Shown here piece after piece: positions 1-9,308 of a stretch of DNA of 64,000 bases. The notes under the pieces are model-generated. The model saw only the letters and a program-made list of their open reading frames with translations. It was not told where the DNA came from and did no database searches. The position numbers were made by a program, and so were the translations under genes. The stretch's first letter is position 1, and the number at the start of each line of letters is the position of its first letter. This stretch comes from Corynebacterium capitovis DSM 44611 (GTDB lineage Bacteria > Actinomycetota > Actinomycetes > Mycobacteriales > Mycobacteriaceae), in the NCBI RefSeq assembly GCF_030440535.1, contig NZ_CP047117.1:992001-1056000 (forward strand). The letters are read 5' to 3'.

Positions 1-538
1 GGTTTTCCCCCGCTGAACCGTACGCGCCCGCCACGTTAAAGTAGCGCAAACTCGTCGCCCCCAGGCCAAACGCGGCGCAATACGATGAGATCGCGTGGTC
101 GATGGAGAGCTTGGTTGCACCGTAGGGGTTGCTCGGGCGAGTCGGAGCATCTTCGCGAATCGGTACGGATTCGGGCTCACCGTAGGTCGCGGCGGTGGAG
201 GAAAACACGAGGTTCGTGACCCCGTGCTCTCTCAAGGCGTTGAGCAGCGCAAGGGAAACGACGAGGTTGTCACGCCAGTACTCGTCCGGTTTTTCCACGG
301 ACTCTCCGACCAATGATCGGGCAGCGAAGTGCAAAACGGCATCGTACCGGCCACCGGACAACACGTCGCCGATGACGTCGACAAGATTGCCTTCGACAAG
401 CGTGGCCCCGTCCGGAACGGCATCGGGATTGCCGGTGGAAAAGTCGTCGATGATGGTGACCTCATGGCCTTGCTCGAGAAGGACCGTCGCGCACACGCTG
501 CCGACGTATCCCGCGCCGCCCGTTACAACTACATTCAT
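1..538 (-). CDS. galE: UDP-glucose 4-epimerase, N-terminal 179 residues (runs off window)
   Basis: Interconverts UDP-glucose and UDP-galactose with bound NAD; in this group it supplies UDP-galactose for cell-wall galactan. The gene enters from the left edge, so only the first 179 residues are present. They show the Rossmann glycine motif TGGAGYVGS at 6-14, the serine/threonine region SSTAATYG at 113-120 and the catalytic Y139xxxK143 pair of the short-chain dehydrogenase fold. The ATG at 538 overlaps the dtxR stop codon as ATGA, so the two genes are translationally coupled, the arrangement known in corynebacteria. The missing C-terminus holds the sugar-binding part, so substrate preference cannot be judged here. 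Confidence 0.95.
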   Translation of the reverse strand, partial: MNVVVTGGAGYVGSVCATVLLEQGHEVTIIDDFSTGNPDAVPDGATLVEGNLVDVIGDVLSGGRYDAVLHFAARSLVGESVEKPDEYWRDNLVVSLALLNALREHGVTNLVFSSTAATYGEPESVPIREDAPTRPSNPYGATKLSIDHAISSYCAAFGLGATSLRYFNVAGAYGSAGEN

Positions 539-1239
539 CGTTCGAGCGTCCCATCGACGTTGACACGAAACGCGTGAGTCAATTCGGGCCGCAGCACGAT
601 GTTGGCCCCCTCGCCGTTCGACACGGTGACACTGCCTTTGGAGGGAGCTTGGGAGACCGTAACCACGCTGCCAACGCGGATCCCGGCGTCGTGCATGGCG
701 TTGAACTGCTCTTTATTCAACTGGAGGATCTCACTGATCTGCTCGACCGTCGCCGTGACGGGGGTGGCTAGGTCAAGATCGCTGAGGCGGACACCGATGT
801 TGGTCGCCTCAGCCCCCGTTATGCCCAACTCCACGAGGCCTGGGATGGGAGTTCCGAAAGGGGACCGGCTTGGGTTATCCAAGATGTCAACGAGTCGTTT
901 CTCGACATCCGTACTCATCACGTGCTCCCAGCGGCACGCCTCTTCGTGAACTTGGGTCAAGTCAAGCCCGAGAACGTCGGTAAGTAAGCGTTCTGCAAGG
1001 CGATGCTTCCGCATGACCGCCGTCGCTTTGGCTCGTCCCAGCGGAGTTAAGGATAGGGAGCGGTCGTGCTCGACGACCATCAGTCCGTCGCGCTCCATGC
1101 GGGCGACCGTCTGCGAAACGGTCGGGCCCGACTGATCGAGTCGCTCCGCAATGCGCGCGCGAAGGGGGGTAATACCTTCTTCCTCAAGCTCGTACACCGT
1201 CCTGAGGTACATCTCCGTTGTGTCTACTAGATCGCGCAC
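535..1239 (-). CDS. dtxR: Iron-dependent transcriptional repressor DtxR
   Basis: Fe(II)-activated global repressor of iron uptake and oxidative-stress genes. Translation from the GTG at 1239 gives 234 residues beginning [10 protein letters not shown], with AAGGA upstream; this start places M10, H79, E83, H98, C102, E105 and H106 at the same numbers as the metal ligands of diphtheria DtxR. A winged helix-turn-helix occupies about residues 1-70, the dimerisation/metal domain about 70-140 and an SH3-like domain the C-terminus. A longer reading to 1287 is possible but unlikely. It lies downstream of sigB on the same strand and overlaps galE by four bases. Metal-bound dimers would act at DtxR boxes elsewhere; I found no convincing box in this window. 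Confidence 0.97.
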   Translation of the reverse strand: MRDLVDTTEMYLRTVYELEEEGITPLRARIAERLDQSGPTVSQTVARMERDGLMVVEHDRSLSLTPLGRAKATAVMRKHRLAERLLTDVLGLDLTQVHEEACRWEHVMSTDVEKRLVDILDNPSRSPFGTPIPGLVELGITGAEATNIGVRLSDLDLATPVTATVEQISEILQLNKEQFNAMHDAGIRVGSVVTVSQAPSKGSVTVSNGEGANIVLRPELTHAFRVNVDGTLER

Positions 1240-1321
1240 GATGACTATCCTTACTCGTCTTTTCGCGTCTGCCCGCAGGGTCAGCACCTAATACGTCTAT
1301 TCCCTGCCGAAACGCAGGAAA

Positions 1322-1362
1322 GCACGTTCACATCCTAGCGCACCGCTAGGAGGCAAACGTGC
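1322..1362 (-). other. Nested inverted repeat between sigB and dtxR
   Basis: An outer stem GCACGTT/AACGTGC (1322-1328 with 1356-1362) encloses an inner stem CCTAGCG/CGCTAGG (1334-1340 with 1344-1350) around a three-base loop. It sits 36 bases past the sigB stop and about 80 bases before the dtxR start. No U-tract follows it on the minus strand, so it is not a textbook terminator; it could be an attenuator, an RNA-processing site or a protein-binding palindrome separating sigB from dtxR-galE expression. Confidence 0.6.
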
Positions 1363-1397
1363 CATACGGCTGGGCCGGAGTTTGCCCAGATCCCCTG

Positions 1398-2393
1398 TTA
1401 AATCGCGTAATCGCGTAGCCGCTCGGCCCGGTCACCGACGCGAAGTTTCGCCATGACCTCCCGTTCGATCTGGCGAACTCGCTCGCGGGACAGGCTGAAC
1501 TGGCGGCCAATCTGATCGAGGGTGCGTGGCACACCGTCATCCAAGCCGTAACGGAGACGGATGACATCCTGCTCGCGCTGTTCAAGGCCCGCGATGATGT
1601 CATGAATGTCGTCGTGGCGGAGGGTGGAGACAACCGCATCTTCCGCGTCAGTTGCTTCCGCGTCCTCGATAAAGTCGCCGAGCGGTGCTTCCTCATCGGC
1701 ACCGACCGGCATGTCCAAGCTCACGGGGTCGCGCGACTGGCGCAGCAGCATCTCGATCTTCGATTCGTCGATACCGGACTCGTCCGCGAGTTCCTCGTTC
1801 GACGGCTCCCGCCCGAGTGACTGGTACATCTCGCGACGGATCCGAGATAGCTTGTTGACCTGCTCAACAAGGTGCACGGGAAGGCGAATTGTCCGCGATT
1901 GATCGGCCATGCCGCGGGTGATCGCCTGGCGGATCCACCACGTGGCGTAGGTAGAAAACTTGAACCCCTTGGAGTAATCGAACTTCTCCATAGCGCGGAT
2001 CAACCCGAGGTTGCCCTCCTGGATGAGATCGAGCAGGGGCATTCCCCGACCCGTGTAACGCTTGGCCAAGGAAACAACGAGGCGAAGGTTTGCTTCGAGA
2101 AGGTGGGCGCGGGCCTTACGACCTTGGCGCGCGAGGATCTTGTAGTCCCTCTTCCGGGCCCGAGTGAGCTGGGTTTCAGGATCATCGAGCAAGTGCTGGG
2201 CGTAGAGACCAACCTCGATCTGCTGGGCCAATTCCACCTCTTCCGCGGCGTCCAGCAGAGCCGTCTTACCGATCCCGTTTAGGTACACACGGACGAGGTC
2301 CGCTGACGGGTTGTCATTAGTCTGGTTCCGGCGACTGCCACGGTCAACGATCTCCTCGTTGTCGTCGGCCTGAGCGTGGTCCGGCTGAGTCAT
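1398..2393 (-). CDS. sigB: Primary-like (group 2) RNA polymerase sigma factor SigB
   Basis: Sigma-70 family factor of 331 residues that directs RNA polymerase to general-stress and transition-phase promoters in corynebacteria. Region 1.2 starts near residue 33 ([15 protein letters not shown]), region 2 contains [13 protein letters not shown] for core binding and -10 melting, and region 4 ends with the helix-turn-helix [13 protein letters not shown] that reads the -35 element. It lacks the long N-terminal extension of the sigA product in this window, which distinguishes the two. It is first in the sigB-dtxR-galE direction. A SigH-type promoter match lies 39-67 bases upstream of the start, consistent with stress induction. 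Confidence 0.96.
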   Translation of the reverse strand: MTQPDHAQADDNEEIVDRGSRRNQTNDNPSADLVRVYLNGIGKTALLDAAEEVELAQQIEVGLYAQHLLDDPETQLTRARKRDYKILARQGRKARAHLLEANLRLVVSLAKRYTGRGMPLLDLIQEGNLGLIRAMEKFDYSKGFKFSTYATWWIRQAITRGMADQSRTIRLPVHLVEQVNKLSRIRREMYQSLGREPSNEELADESGIDESKIEMLLRQSRDPVSLDMPVGADEEAPLGDFIEDAEATDAEDAVVSTLRHDDIHDIIAGLEQREQDVIRLRYGLDDGVPRTLDQIGRQFSLSRERVRQIEREVMAKLRVGDRAERLRDYAI

Positions 2394-2431
2394 GCGTGAA
2401 TGCCTCCTGGGAACGGTGTGTATCTAGGTTT

Positions 2432-2460
2432 GTAACGTGCGACGGCGCCTCTTTGTTCCC
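2432..2460 (-). promoter_or_regulatory. Candidate ECF (SigH-type) promoter of sigB
   Basis: On the minus strand GGGAAC (2455-2460) and CGTTAC (2432-2437) are separated by exactly 17 bases. The actinobacterial SigH consensus is about GGAAT, 16-19 bases, then GTT. The -10 element ends 39 bases before the sigB ATG, which is preceded by AGGAGG. Control of sigB by SigH is known in Corynebacterium glutamicum; the assignment here rests on motif match and position only. Confidence 0.65.
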
Positions 2461-2497
2461 GTCAGGCAAGGAGCTGACGCAGCGATCTCCGCGTACA

Positions 2498-4021
2498 TCA
2501 CCGAACTATTTCGGCGATGTCAGCCGGAATAAGAACCCCGTGTCGAACCAAATCCACCACCGCGCGCGCTACGTCGGAGTAAAACTTGTCCGTCTCGGCC
2601 ACTGCGTGGGCCGTCGCCCACAGCCCGGCGACATCCTGGAGGGACAGGCCACGGGGGTGCAACCCCGAAACAATCGAGAGGAGGCCGTCGTCGATTTCGT
2701 GGCTGAATCTTGGCCCGTCGGTCCTGGCGAGGCGGATAACGCGCGGGGCAAACCCCATCCCGGTCTCCACGTCCGCTGACTCGACCTGCTCTACGGCGAC
2801 ACCAGGGCGCACCAAGAAGCGGGACGCGAGAACGTCGGCGGAGCTGCTCTCCCGCAACCACGCTGCGCGCACGAAGTACTCCTCAACTTCTGGCCCAAGA
2901 GGGTCGGAGAAGGGGTGCGTGAGTTCCTCAGCCGTCACCTCGGAAGGGGCGTCGCCAATATCGCGCAGAAAAATCCAGCCGAAACCAATGGCGGTGACGC
3001 CTTCCTCGGTCAGGTAATTGAGTCGCCGGCGGGTGAGGCTGACGCCGCGGGGCGAGCGGGGGTCAATCGATTCGTCCCGCAGCCAGGTGGAGACGTAAAG
3101 AGCGGGGTCTGCGACGTCTCGCTGGAGGACCCACGCTGACACGCCCGTCGGCGGCAGCCAGGATGCCACCCGGTTTTGCCAAGATCCGTCCACCGTGTGC
3201 ACCCACGAGCCGAGAACGTACGCGGTACCGTCGGGAGAGAGGTGGCGCGGTGCCTCTCCGGCGATGAGCTCCGTCGCTCCATCAAGCGCGAGGCCGGAAT
3301 CCCGGTAGACGTGGCCCACTTCTGGGGGACCCACGACAAACGGGGGGTTTGCAACGATACGGTCGAAAAGTTCGCCCTCCACGGGCTCGAACCACGGACC
3401 CTGGCGCAGGTCTACATTCGACAACGCATTCGCGGCGAGCGTCGCCCGAGCATAGGCCAAAGCTCGCGAGCTCACGTCCGTGGCCACCACCTTCACCGCC
3501 GAGGCAGATTGGGCGACCGCCTGAACGCCTGAACCGGTCCCGAGATCTAGTACGGACTCCACGGGAGAGCAGGGTGTCGCGGAGAGCAGGGAGAGGGAGG
3601 CGGCTCCCACGCCGAGGACATGGTCGGGGCCCGGCACGACCTCGGTTGTCGACGCGTCGAGGTCTGAGACGATAATCCGGTTCTCGCCAGCGATAATGTG
3701 GGGCCGGATATCCAATGCGACGTGGACCTCGCCGGAGGGGAGGCGGGTGATCACGTGAGCGTCGAGAAGCGTCAGCGCAAGACGTGAAGATAGCGCATGT
3801 GCGAGCTCTTCGCAGGAGGCGGGAACGCGCAAGAGAAAGAAACGAATGAGGAAACTGAGCCGGGAGTCGTCCGAGCTCGCCTCGTATACCACCCCGGGCT
3901 CGCCTCTGTAGAGGGCCTCGGTGGCGTCAGGTCCGAGGTGGGCGGCGACTCCTTCGGCGGTGTACGAGGCGCGGAGGAGCGCAGGGGTAAGTTCCGCCAT
4001 TGCCTGGGTAAGGTCGCCCAC
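2498..4021 (-). CDS. Class I SAM-dependent methyltransferase, NPPF type
   Basis: Predicted N-methyltransferase of the RsmC/HemK-like group; the substrate is unknown, though the NPP[FY] motif implies a planar amino group (nucleic-acid base or glutamine). I chose the GTG at 4021, preceded by AAAGGA, giving 507 residues; the frame stays open upstream, overlapping the DUF3099 gene. SAM motif I, DLGTGSG, is at 159-165, an acidic residue that may bind the SAM ribose is in ATDVSS at 180-185, and the catalytic NPPF is at 225-228. The first 150 residues look like a helical substrate-recognition domain and the last 240 form an additional uncharacterised C-terminal region. It lies between DUF3099 and sigB, all on the minus strand. 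Confidence 0.85.
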   Translation of the reverse strand: MGDLTQAMAELTPALLRASYTAEGVAAHLGPDATEALYRGEPGVVYEASSDDSRLSFLIRFFLLRVPASCEELAHALSSRLALTLLDAHVITRLPSGEVHVALDIRPHIIAGENRIIVSDLDASTTEVVPGPDHVLGVGAASLSLLSATPCSPVESVLDLGTGSGVQAVAQSASAVKVVATDVSSRALAYARATLAANALSNVDLRQGPWFEPVEGELFDRIVANPPFVVGPPEVGHVYRDSGLALDGATELIAGEAPRHLSPDGTAYVLGSWVHTVDGSWQNRVASWLPPTGVSAWVLQRDVADPALYVSTWLRDESIDPRSPRGVSLTRRRLNYLTEEGVTAIGFGWIFLRDIGDAPSEVTAEELTHPFSDPLGPEVEEYFVRAAWLRESSSADVLASRFLVRPGVAVEQVESADVETGMGFAPRVIRLARTDGPRFSHEIDDGLLSIVSGLHPRGLSLQDVAGLWATAHAVAETDKFYSDVARAVVDLVRHGVLIPADIAEIVR

Positions 4022-4061
4022 GCGGGGATCCTTTCTACGCAGGTGAACTGCGCTTTCCGTT

Positions 4062-4628
4062 TTAGGTGGGGCTGTCGGGATCAGCCGATTCAACATGGTC
4101 AATGATAGCGGGCTGAGAATGTGCGCTTTCGGGCCCGCCCGCGTCGAGCTGGGAACGGCGTTCCATTTCCACGCGGTACGCCTCGCGGGCGGCGGCGGGC
4201 TTATACACATTGCGGGCTCGCGGGTCCCGCTTTTCCCCTTGGCCATTACCAATCATGACAGCCACCCAGGGGAGGGGAATGGACACCGTGAACATGACGC
4301 CAGCGATCCACCAGTTATGCCACCCGAGCGCGGCCAGGATCGCTATAGCGATAAACGGCAGTCGAAGGCTTTGAATCGCGATGTAGCGCCGCTCGCGGCT
4401 GCGGATGTTCTGCTCGGGGCTACGCACCGCGTCGGTAATCAGGTGGCGCTCGGAGCGGCGGGCCAGGCGCCAGCGGTGCGGACGGTGGGCGTTGTGTCCC
4501 TCGTGCTTGGCATCCTCGGATCCGGCATCAACGGAATCGACGGAATCGACGGCATCGACGGCATCGACGGCATCGTCACCGGGGCGGTTATCACCGAACT
4601 GTGCGCTGTTGGGAAACTCGCCGTTCAT
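4062..4628 (-). CDS. DUF3099 membrane protein with VD-repeat N-terminus
   Basis: Conserved actinobacterial protein of unknown function, 188 residues. An acidic low-complexity head carries repeats of Val-Asp-Ala/Ser at about 21-35, encoded by a 9-bp tandem array. A basic stretch (HRPHRWRLARRSERH, 48-62) precedes two membrane helices at about 84-103 and 106-127; the tail is hydrophilic. The family core begins around LITDAVRSPEQ (63-73). It is transcribed on the minus strand just upstream of the methyltransferase gene, and if that gene starts earlier than annotated the two would overlap. No catalytic motif is visible. Confidence 0.85.
   Translation of the reverse strand: MNGEFPNSAQFGDNRPGDDAVDAVDAVDSVDSVDAGSEDAKHEGHNAHRPHRWRLARRSERHLITDAVRSPEQNIRSRERRYIAIQSLRLPFIAIAILAALGWHNWWIAGVMFTVSIPLPWVAVMIGNGQGEKRDPRARNVYKPAAAREAYRVEMERRSQLDAGGPESAHSQPAIIDHVESADPDSPT
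4524..4577 (-). repeat. 9-bp tandem repeat inside DUF3099 gene
   Basis: Six consecutive 9-bp units (plus-strand forms GGCATCAAC, GGAATCGAC twice, GGCATCGAC twice, GGCATCGTC). Read in the DUF3099 frame they give Val-Asp-Ala/Ser repeats. Because the unit is a multiple of three, copy-number change would lengthen or shorten the acidic head without a frameshift. Confidence 0.9.
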
Positions 4629-4720
4629 ACACTTCCTTCCGCCAGGGGCTCAATGTACCACGCTCTCGCGCGCATGCTTCCCGCTTAAGATTTCGCCCGA
4701 AGTGGGGCATGATAGAGGGC

Positions 4721-4966
4721 GTGACTACGACGACGAAGACTCTCGAGCGACCCGGCCTGCGGGAAGAAACGACGTCCACAACTGGGGATGACACCCCCAA
4801 GTTCTTCCATTACGTCAAGCGCGACCAGATCGTTGATTCAGCCGTGTCAGGCAAGATGGTCGTCGCGCTGTGCGGGCAGACATTCCCCGTAAAGAAGCAG
4901 GCCAAACCAGGTTCTCCCGTCTGCCCCGACTGCGAGCGTATTTACAAGGGGTTGCGCCGGAAGTGA
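4721..4966 (+). CDS. DUF3039 small zinc-ribbon-like protein
   Basis: Conserved actinobacterial protein of 81 residues with no known function. Cysteines at 51, 68 and 71 (CGQ and CPDC) suggest a small metal-binding knuckle, with FHYVKRDQI at 29-37 typical of the family. The GTG at 4721 gives a product beginning VTTTTKTLERP, as in relatives; an ATG at 4709 is an alternative, and neither has a strong ribosome-binding site. Its stop codon overlaps the start of the helicase gene as GTGA, so the two are probably co-translated. It is divergent from DUF3099. Confidence 0.85.
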   Translation: MTTTTKTLERPGLREETTSTTGDDTPKFFHYVKRDQIVDSAVSGKMVVALCGQTFPVKKQAKPGSPVCPDCERIYKGLRRK

Positions 4967-6669
4967 CGTCGCGGGTACCCGGGCCCTCGCTGCGCGCTTG
5001 GCAGCGAGAGGCCTTCGATTTGTTTATGGCGACGAAACCGCGCGACTTCCTCGCCGTCGCTACCCCGGGGGCGGGCAAGACGACCTTCGCGCTATCCCTT
5101 GCGCGCTCGCTTTACGACGATAAATCGGCGCACCGGATCATCGTTGTCGTGCCCACGGAGCACCTGAAGCACCAGTGGTCTGAGGCGGCTAAGCGTTTCG
5201 GGCTATCTCTCGACCCCGACTTTACGAACTCCTCGGCTGTGAACCCGGCTTTCGACGGCATCGTGGTCACCTACGCCCAGGTCGGGATGCACCCGTTTAA
5301 GCATCGCGCAATTGCGTCGGCACGGCGAACGCTTGTCATTCTCGACGAGATCCACCACGCGGGCGACGCGAAGAGCTGGGGTGACGGTGTGAGGGAGGCC
5401 TATGACGACGCCGAGCACCGCCTCGCGCTGACGGGCACCCCTTTCCGATCTGATGATTCCGCGATCCCCTTCGTGCGTTACGAGGAAGACGGGGAAGGTC
5501 ATCTAGTAAGCAAGGCCGATTACACCTACGGCTACAGCAATGCCCTTGCCGACGGTGTCGTTCGTCCGGTTGTCTTCCTCGCGTATTCGGGAGAAGCGCA
5601 ATGGAAAGACTCCGCGGGCGAGGAGTACAGCGCTCGGCTGGGGGAGCCGCTGAGCCCCGAGCACACCGCGCGGGCATGGCGGACAGCGCTCGACCCCAAG
5701 GGGGATTGGATCGCGGCCGTTTTGACAGCTGCGCACACCCGCTTACAGAAAGTTCGCGCGAACATGCCCGATGCCGGCGGTCTCGTGATTGCGACGGATA
5801 CGGTAACCGCCCGCGCCTACGCCAAGATGTTGGAGAAGATCAGCTCCACCCCGGTGACCGTTGTCCTGTCGGACGAGCCCGGTTCCTCTGCGCGCATCGA
5901 CGAGTTCTCCGCTTCGAACCGAGAATGGCTGGTGGCGGTCCGCATGGTCTCGGAAGGTGTCGACGTGCCCCGGCTCGCGGTCGGCGTGTACGCCACATCT
6001 GCGTCGACCCCGCTGTTCTTTGCGCAGGCCATCGGGCGGTTTGTCCGCTCCCGAATGCCTGGAGAGTCCGCCTCTATCTTCCTCCCCTCGGTGCCAGTTC
6101 TTCTGCGACTGGCGGAGGAAATGGAGGTCTCGCGCGATCACGTGCTGGGCAAGCCGCACCGCGAGTCCGGCTGGTCGGATGAGCTGTTGGAGCAGGCGAA
6201 TCGAACGCAAAACGAGCCGGATGAGATTCCGGGGTACGAGTCCATTGGTGCCTCTGCCGAGCTCGACTCCCTCATCTTCGACGGCTCCACTTACGGCACA
6301 GCCACCGCCAGCGGGTCCGCCGAAGAGCAAGATTTTCTGGGGCTCCCGGGGTTACTCGACGCAGAGCAGGTGAGACTGCTGCTAAGCAAACGGCAGTCGG
6401 CGCAGCTCGACGCGTGCGAGGCGGAGCCGGCACGTCGGGAAACGGCGGCGCCGCAATCCGAGCCCGCGCAGAACGACAGGCCCGCGATTGACGAGATCGC
6501 GGCTCTGCGCAAGGAGCTCAACACCCGTGTGTCGATCGTGGCGGGCTCGACTGGGCGCCCCCATGGGGCGATTCATACCGAGGTCCGCAACGCGTGCGGG
6601 GGGCCGCCGACGGCCCTGTGCACCGCTCAGCAGTTGCGCGACCGGATTGCTTATCTCCGCGGCTGGTAG
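4963..6669 (+). CDS. Superfamily 2 DEAD/DEAH-type helicase
   Basis: ATP-dependent nucleic-acid helicase or translocase, 568 residues from a GTG that overlaps the DUF3039 stop. A Q-motif-like LRAWQREA (10-17), Walker A ATPGAGKT (33-40), motif Ia VVVPTEHLKHQW (61-72), DEIHHAG (128-134) and motif III LTGTPF are in the expected order. The second RecA domain has the VSEGVDVP and AIGRFVRSR motifs. The architecture resembles type III restriction-subunit/UvrB-like helicases, but no nuclease or methylase partner is adjacent. The last 130 residues are Ala/Glu-rich. The specific role is unknown. Confidence 0.85.
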   Translation: MTSRVPGPSLRAWQREAFDLFMATKPRDFLAVATPGAGKTTFALSLARSLYDDKSAHRIIVVVPTEHLKHQWSEAAKRFGLSLDPDFTNSSAVNPAFDGIVVTYAQVGMHPFKHRAIASARRTLVILDEIHHAGDAKSWGDGVREAYDDAEHRLALTGTPFRSDDSAIPFVRYEEDGEGHLVSKADYTYGYSNALADGVVRPVVFLAYSGEAQWKDSAGEEYSARLGEPLSPEHTARAWRTALDPKGDWIAAVLTAAHTRLQKVRANMPDAGGLVIATDTVTARAYAKMLEKISSTPVTVVLSDEPGSSARIDEFSASNREWLVAVRMVSEGVDVPRLAVGVYATSASTPLFFAQAIGRFVRSRMPGESASIFLPSVPVLLRLAEEMEVSRDHVLGKPHRESGWSDELLEQANRTQNEPDEIPGYESIGASAELDSLIFDGSTYGTATASGSAEEQDFLGLPGLLDAEQVRLLLSKRQSAQLDACEAEPARRETAAPQSEPAQNDRPAIDEIAALRKELNTRVSIVAGSTGRPHGAIHTEVRNACGGPPTALCTAQQLRDRIAYLRGW

Positions 6670-6691
6670 TCGTACTCGCCGGCCGCGTGGG

Positions 6692-6727
6692 CTAGACCAA
6701 CTAGTCCAACTAGTGCAATTAGTCCAG
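6692..6727 (-). repeat. Four 9-bp repeats of the sigA 3-prime end, each with a stop codon
   Basis: Read on the minus strand in the sigA frame: CTGGACTAA, TTGCACTAG, TTGGACTAG, TTGGTCTAG. The first is the end of sigA (Leu-Asp-stop); the other three lie directly downstream and reproduce the same pattern with one or two substitutions each. The array therefore provides four successive in-frame stops. Confidence 0.9.
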
Positions 6728-8191
6728 GTAGTCGCGCAGCACCTGGGACCGAGAGGGGTGCCGCAGCTTCGACATCGTCTTCGACTCGATCTGGCGGATG
6801 CGCTCTCGGGTCACGCCGTAGACCTGTCCGATCTCGTCGAGGGTCCGGGGCATGCCGTCCGTCAGTCCAAAGCGCAAGCGGACCACGCCGGCCTCACGCT
6901 CCGACAGCGTGTGCAAAACGTCTTGTAGCTGGTCTTGCAGGAGAGTAAACGACACCGCATCGACGGCGACGACCGCCTCGGAGTCTTCGATGAAGTCGCC
7001 GAGCTGGCTGTCGCCTTCGTCGCCAATGGTTTGATCGAGGGAGATCGGTTCCCGGGCGTATTGCTGGATTTCCAGGACCTTCTCCTCGGAGATATCCATT
7101 TCTTTTGCCAGCTCCTGGGGCGTTGGCTCCCGGCCAAGGTCTTGGAGCAGCTCGCGCTGAATCCGGCCGAGTTTGTTAATTACCTCCACCATGTGGACGG
7201 GAATGCGGATCGTCCGAGCCTGGTCCGCCATCGCGCGGGTGATGGCCTGGCGGATCCACCACGTGGCGTAGGTGGAGAACTTATACCCCTTGGAGTAGTC
7301 GAACTTCTCCACCGCGCGAATGAGGCCGAGGTTACCTTCCTGGATGAGATCGAGGAATGCCATTCCGCGGCCGGTGTAACGCTTCGCGAGGGAAACGACG
7401 AGGCGGAGGTTGGCCTCAAGCAGGTGATTCTTTGCCTTGCGGCCGTCGCGCGCCACGGCCCGCAAGTCACGCTTGACGGCCGGGGTGAGCTTCGCTTCTT
7501 TATCACCCTCGGCCGCGGCCCGGGCCATTTCGTCGAGCCGATGCTGGGCGTAGAGGCCGGCCTCGATTCTCTTTGCCAGCGACACCTCTTGCTCAGCGTC
7601 GAGGAGCGCGACCTTGCCAATCTGCTTGAGGTAGGCACGAACTGAGTCCGCGGAGGCGGTCAGCTGGGCGTCTTTGCGCGCTTGGCGCAAGGCAGCGGAT
7701 TCCTCGATGTCCCACACCGAAGAGCCGTCGTCAGCCTCGTCGCTGCCCTCCTCGTCCTCGTCGCCATCTGTGGCGCTGTCGTCATCGACATCCTCTTCCT
7801 CGACGTCGAGGTCACCCTCCAGGTCGACTGCGAAGGCATCGTCGACATCGTCAACATCGTCGAGCTCTGCCGCGTCATCGGACTCCCCGGAGATCACGGG
7901 GTCGAATTCGGTGTCGTCACCGGCAGAAGTGCCAGCTTCGATGGGCGCGGTATTTTCTTCGGCGTCCGTGGGAGCAGCGGGCTTGGTTGTCGTTGTGCGG
8001 GCCGTTTTCTTAGTTGTCTTTGTGGTTGTCTTTTTGGCGGTTCGTTTCGCGGTCTTCTTCACCGCCTTTTTCGCTGTCTTTTTTGCTGTCTTTTTTGCTG
8101 TTGTGCGTGCGCCGGTGCCCGCCGCGGCACCCGTTTCCGGGTCGACCGATTTAGTGCGGGTGGTCTCTACGGGTGTCTCGCTGGTGGCCAC
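6719..8191 (-). CDS. sigA: Primary RNA polymerase sigma factor SigA
   Basis: Essential housekeeping sigma-70 factor, 490 residues from a GTG preceded by AAAGGG. The first ~60 residues are a Lys/Thr/Ala-rich tract of KKTAK-like repeats, followed by a strongly acidic stretch to about 165. Region 1.2 begins around [15 protein letters not shown], region 2 has [13 protein letters not shown], and the C-terminus has [23 protein letters not shown] for -35 recognition, ending LRDYLD. The long low-complexity head separates it from SigB and matches the actinobacterial SigA layout. It lies convergent with the helicase gene and downstream of ppgK. Confidence 0.97.
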   Translation of the reverse strand: MATSETPVETTRTKSVDPETGAAAGTGARTTAKKTAKKTAKKAVKKTAKRTAKKTTTKTTKKTARTTTTKPAAPTDAEENTAPIEAGTSAGDDTEFDPVISGESDDAAELDDVDDVDDAFAVDLEGDLDVEEEDVDDDSATDGDEDEEGSDEADDGSSVWDIEESAALRQARKDAQLTASADSVRAYLKQIGKVALLDAEQEVSLAKRIEAGLYAQHRLDEMARAAAEGDKEAKLTPAVKRDLRAVARDGRKAKNHLLEANLRLVVSLAKRYTGRGMAFLDLIQEGNLGLIRAVEKFDYSKGYKFSTYATWWIRQAITRAMADQARTIRIPVHMVEVINKLGRIQRELLQDLGREPTPQELAKEMDISEEKVLEIQQYAREPISLDQTIGDEGDSQLGDFIEDSEAVVAVDAVSFTLLQDQLQDVLHTLSEREAGVVRLRFGLTDGMPRTLDEIGQVYGVTRERIRQIESKTMSKLRHPSRSQVLRDYLD

Positions 8192-8425
8192 GTACGCCCT
8201 TTCGCCTCGTAGGTACAGGTTTGATGTTGATCAATGGAAAAGTGCCGGCAAACACCGAGGGGGTGCTGCCGAGCGCGGGCTACCGTGCGACACGCGGTGA
8301 CTCGGCGCCCGCTCAAGCGGATACCCCACGATACGCAAAAACGGTTGACAACTCACGTTCGACATGCCTTGCAGCAATCAGACGGATATTACTAACGCTC
8401 GCGGCACGGCATCTATTCCCTCCCG

Positions 8426-9271
8426 CTACGGTGCAAGAGAACCCGCCCCGGCTAACGCTGCCCCGACGATCCCAGCCCTATTGCGCAGCTGCGCCGCGTG
8501 CACCGGGGCCCGTGTAGTGAGTAGGGGCACCCACTTGTCAGATTTGCGAGAGATCCCGCCCCCGACAACGAAGGCAGTGGGGCTAAAAATACGTTCGTAT
8601 TCGTGCAGAACCTTGTCGACGCGTTTCGCCCACTGTGCGTAAGAGAGGTCGTCGCGAACCTTGGCAGCGGAAGACGCCTGTTCCTCGGCCTCGACACCGT
8701 CGATGAGCATATGGCCGAGCTCGGTGTTGGGAACAAGGACGCCGTCGTTCAGTAAGGCTGACCCGATTCCGGTACCGAACGTGAGGAAAAGCACCGCTCC
8801 CCGCCGTGCCTGCGCTGAACCGAATGCGACTTCGGCGATGCCGGCAGCGTCGGCGTCGTTAAGCACCGCGATGCTCGGGGACCCAAGTGGTGCCAGGTGA
8901 CGGGTGAACAGGTCGTGGACGTTCGTGCCCACCCATTCCTCGTCGATGTTCGCGGCGGACATGGCGACTTGGTCGATTATGACGCTGGGCAGAGTGACAC
9001 CGACGGAACCCGTCCACCCGGCCTGGGAGACGATCTCCGCCACCGTCTGCGCGACAGCGTCCGGGGTGGCGGGCTGAGGAGTGATGATTTTGATGCGGTC
9101 GCCCACGAACTCGCCGGTCGACACGTCGACGACCGCCCCCTTAATCCCAGAACCTCCCACGTCCACCCCAAAACCCAGCGTCTGCCCTTCGGAATCGGTG
9201 GGGGAGGCGTCGTGCGCCGGCTTATCGACAGACGCGCGTGCGGGGTTGGCTTGATTCATGCGCGCCAGCAT
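8426..9271 (-). CDS. ppgK: Polyphosphate/ATP-dependent glucokinase
   Basis: Phosphorylates glucose to glucose-6-phosphate using polyphosphate or ATP. ROK-family fold, 281 residues: phosphate-binding DVGGSGIKG at 37-45, catalytic aspartate in LNDADAAG (D139), and second phosphate loop FGTGIGSAL at 165-173. The first ~30 residues are not conserved, so translation may begin at a later codon (for example 9259). It sits just upstream of sigA on the same strand, the usual actinobacterial order. The promoter region holds three -10-like boxes in 11-bp repeats. Confidence 0.92.
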   Translation of the reverse strand: MLARMNQANPARASVDKPAHDASPTDSEGQTLGFGVDVGGSGIKGAVVDVSTGEFVGDRIKIITPQPATPDAVAQTVAEIVSQAGWTGSVGVTLPSVIIDQVAMSAANIDEEWVGTNVHDLFTRHLAPLGSPSIAVLNDADAAGIAEVAFGSAQARRGAVLFLTFGTGIGSALLNDGVLVPNTELGHMLIDGVEAEEQASSAAKVRDDLSYAQWAKRVDKVLHEYERIFSPTAFVVGGGISRKSDKWVPLLTTRAPVHAAQLRNRAGIVGAALAGAGSLAP

Positions 9272-9308
9272 ACAAAAGGCCGCGGCTCTGTAGCCTGATC
9301 GTGCCGTG

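Noticed and set aside
1240-2497. Search for a DtxR box near dtxR, sigB or galE
   Set aside because: No sequence close to the 19-bp palindromic consensus was seen in these gaps.
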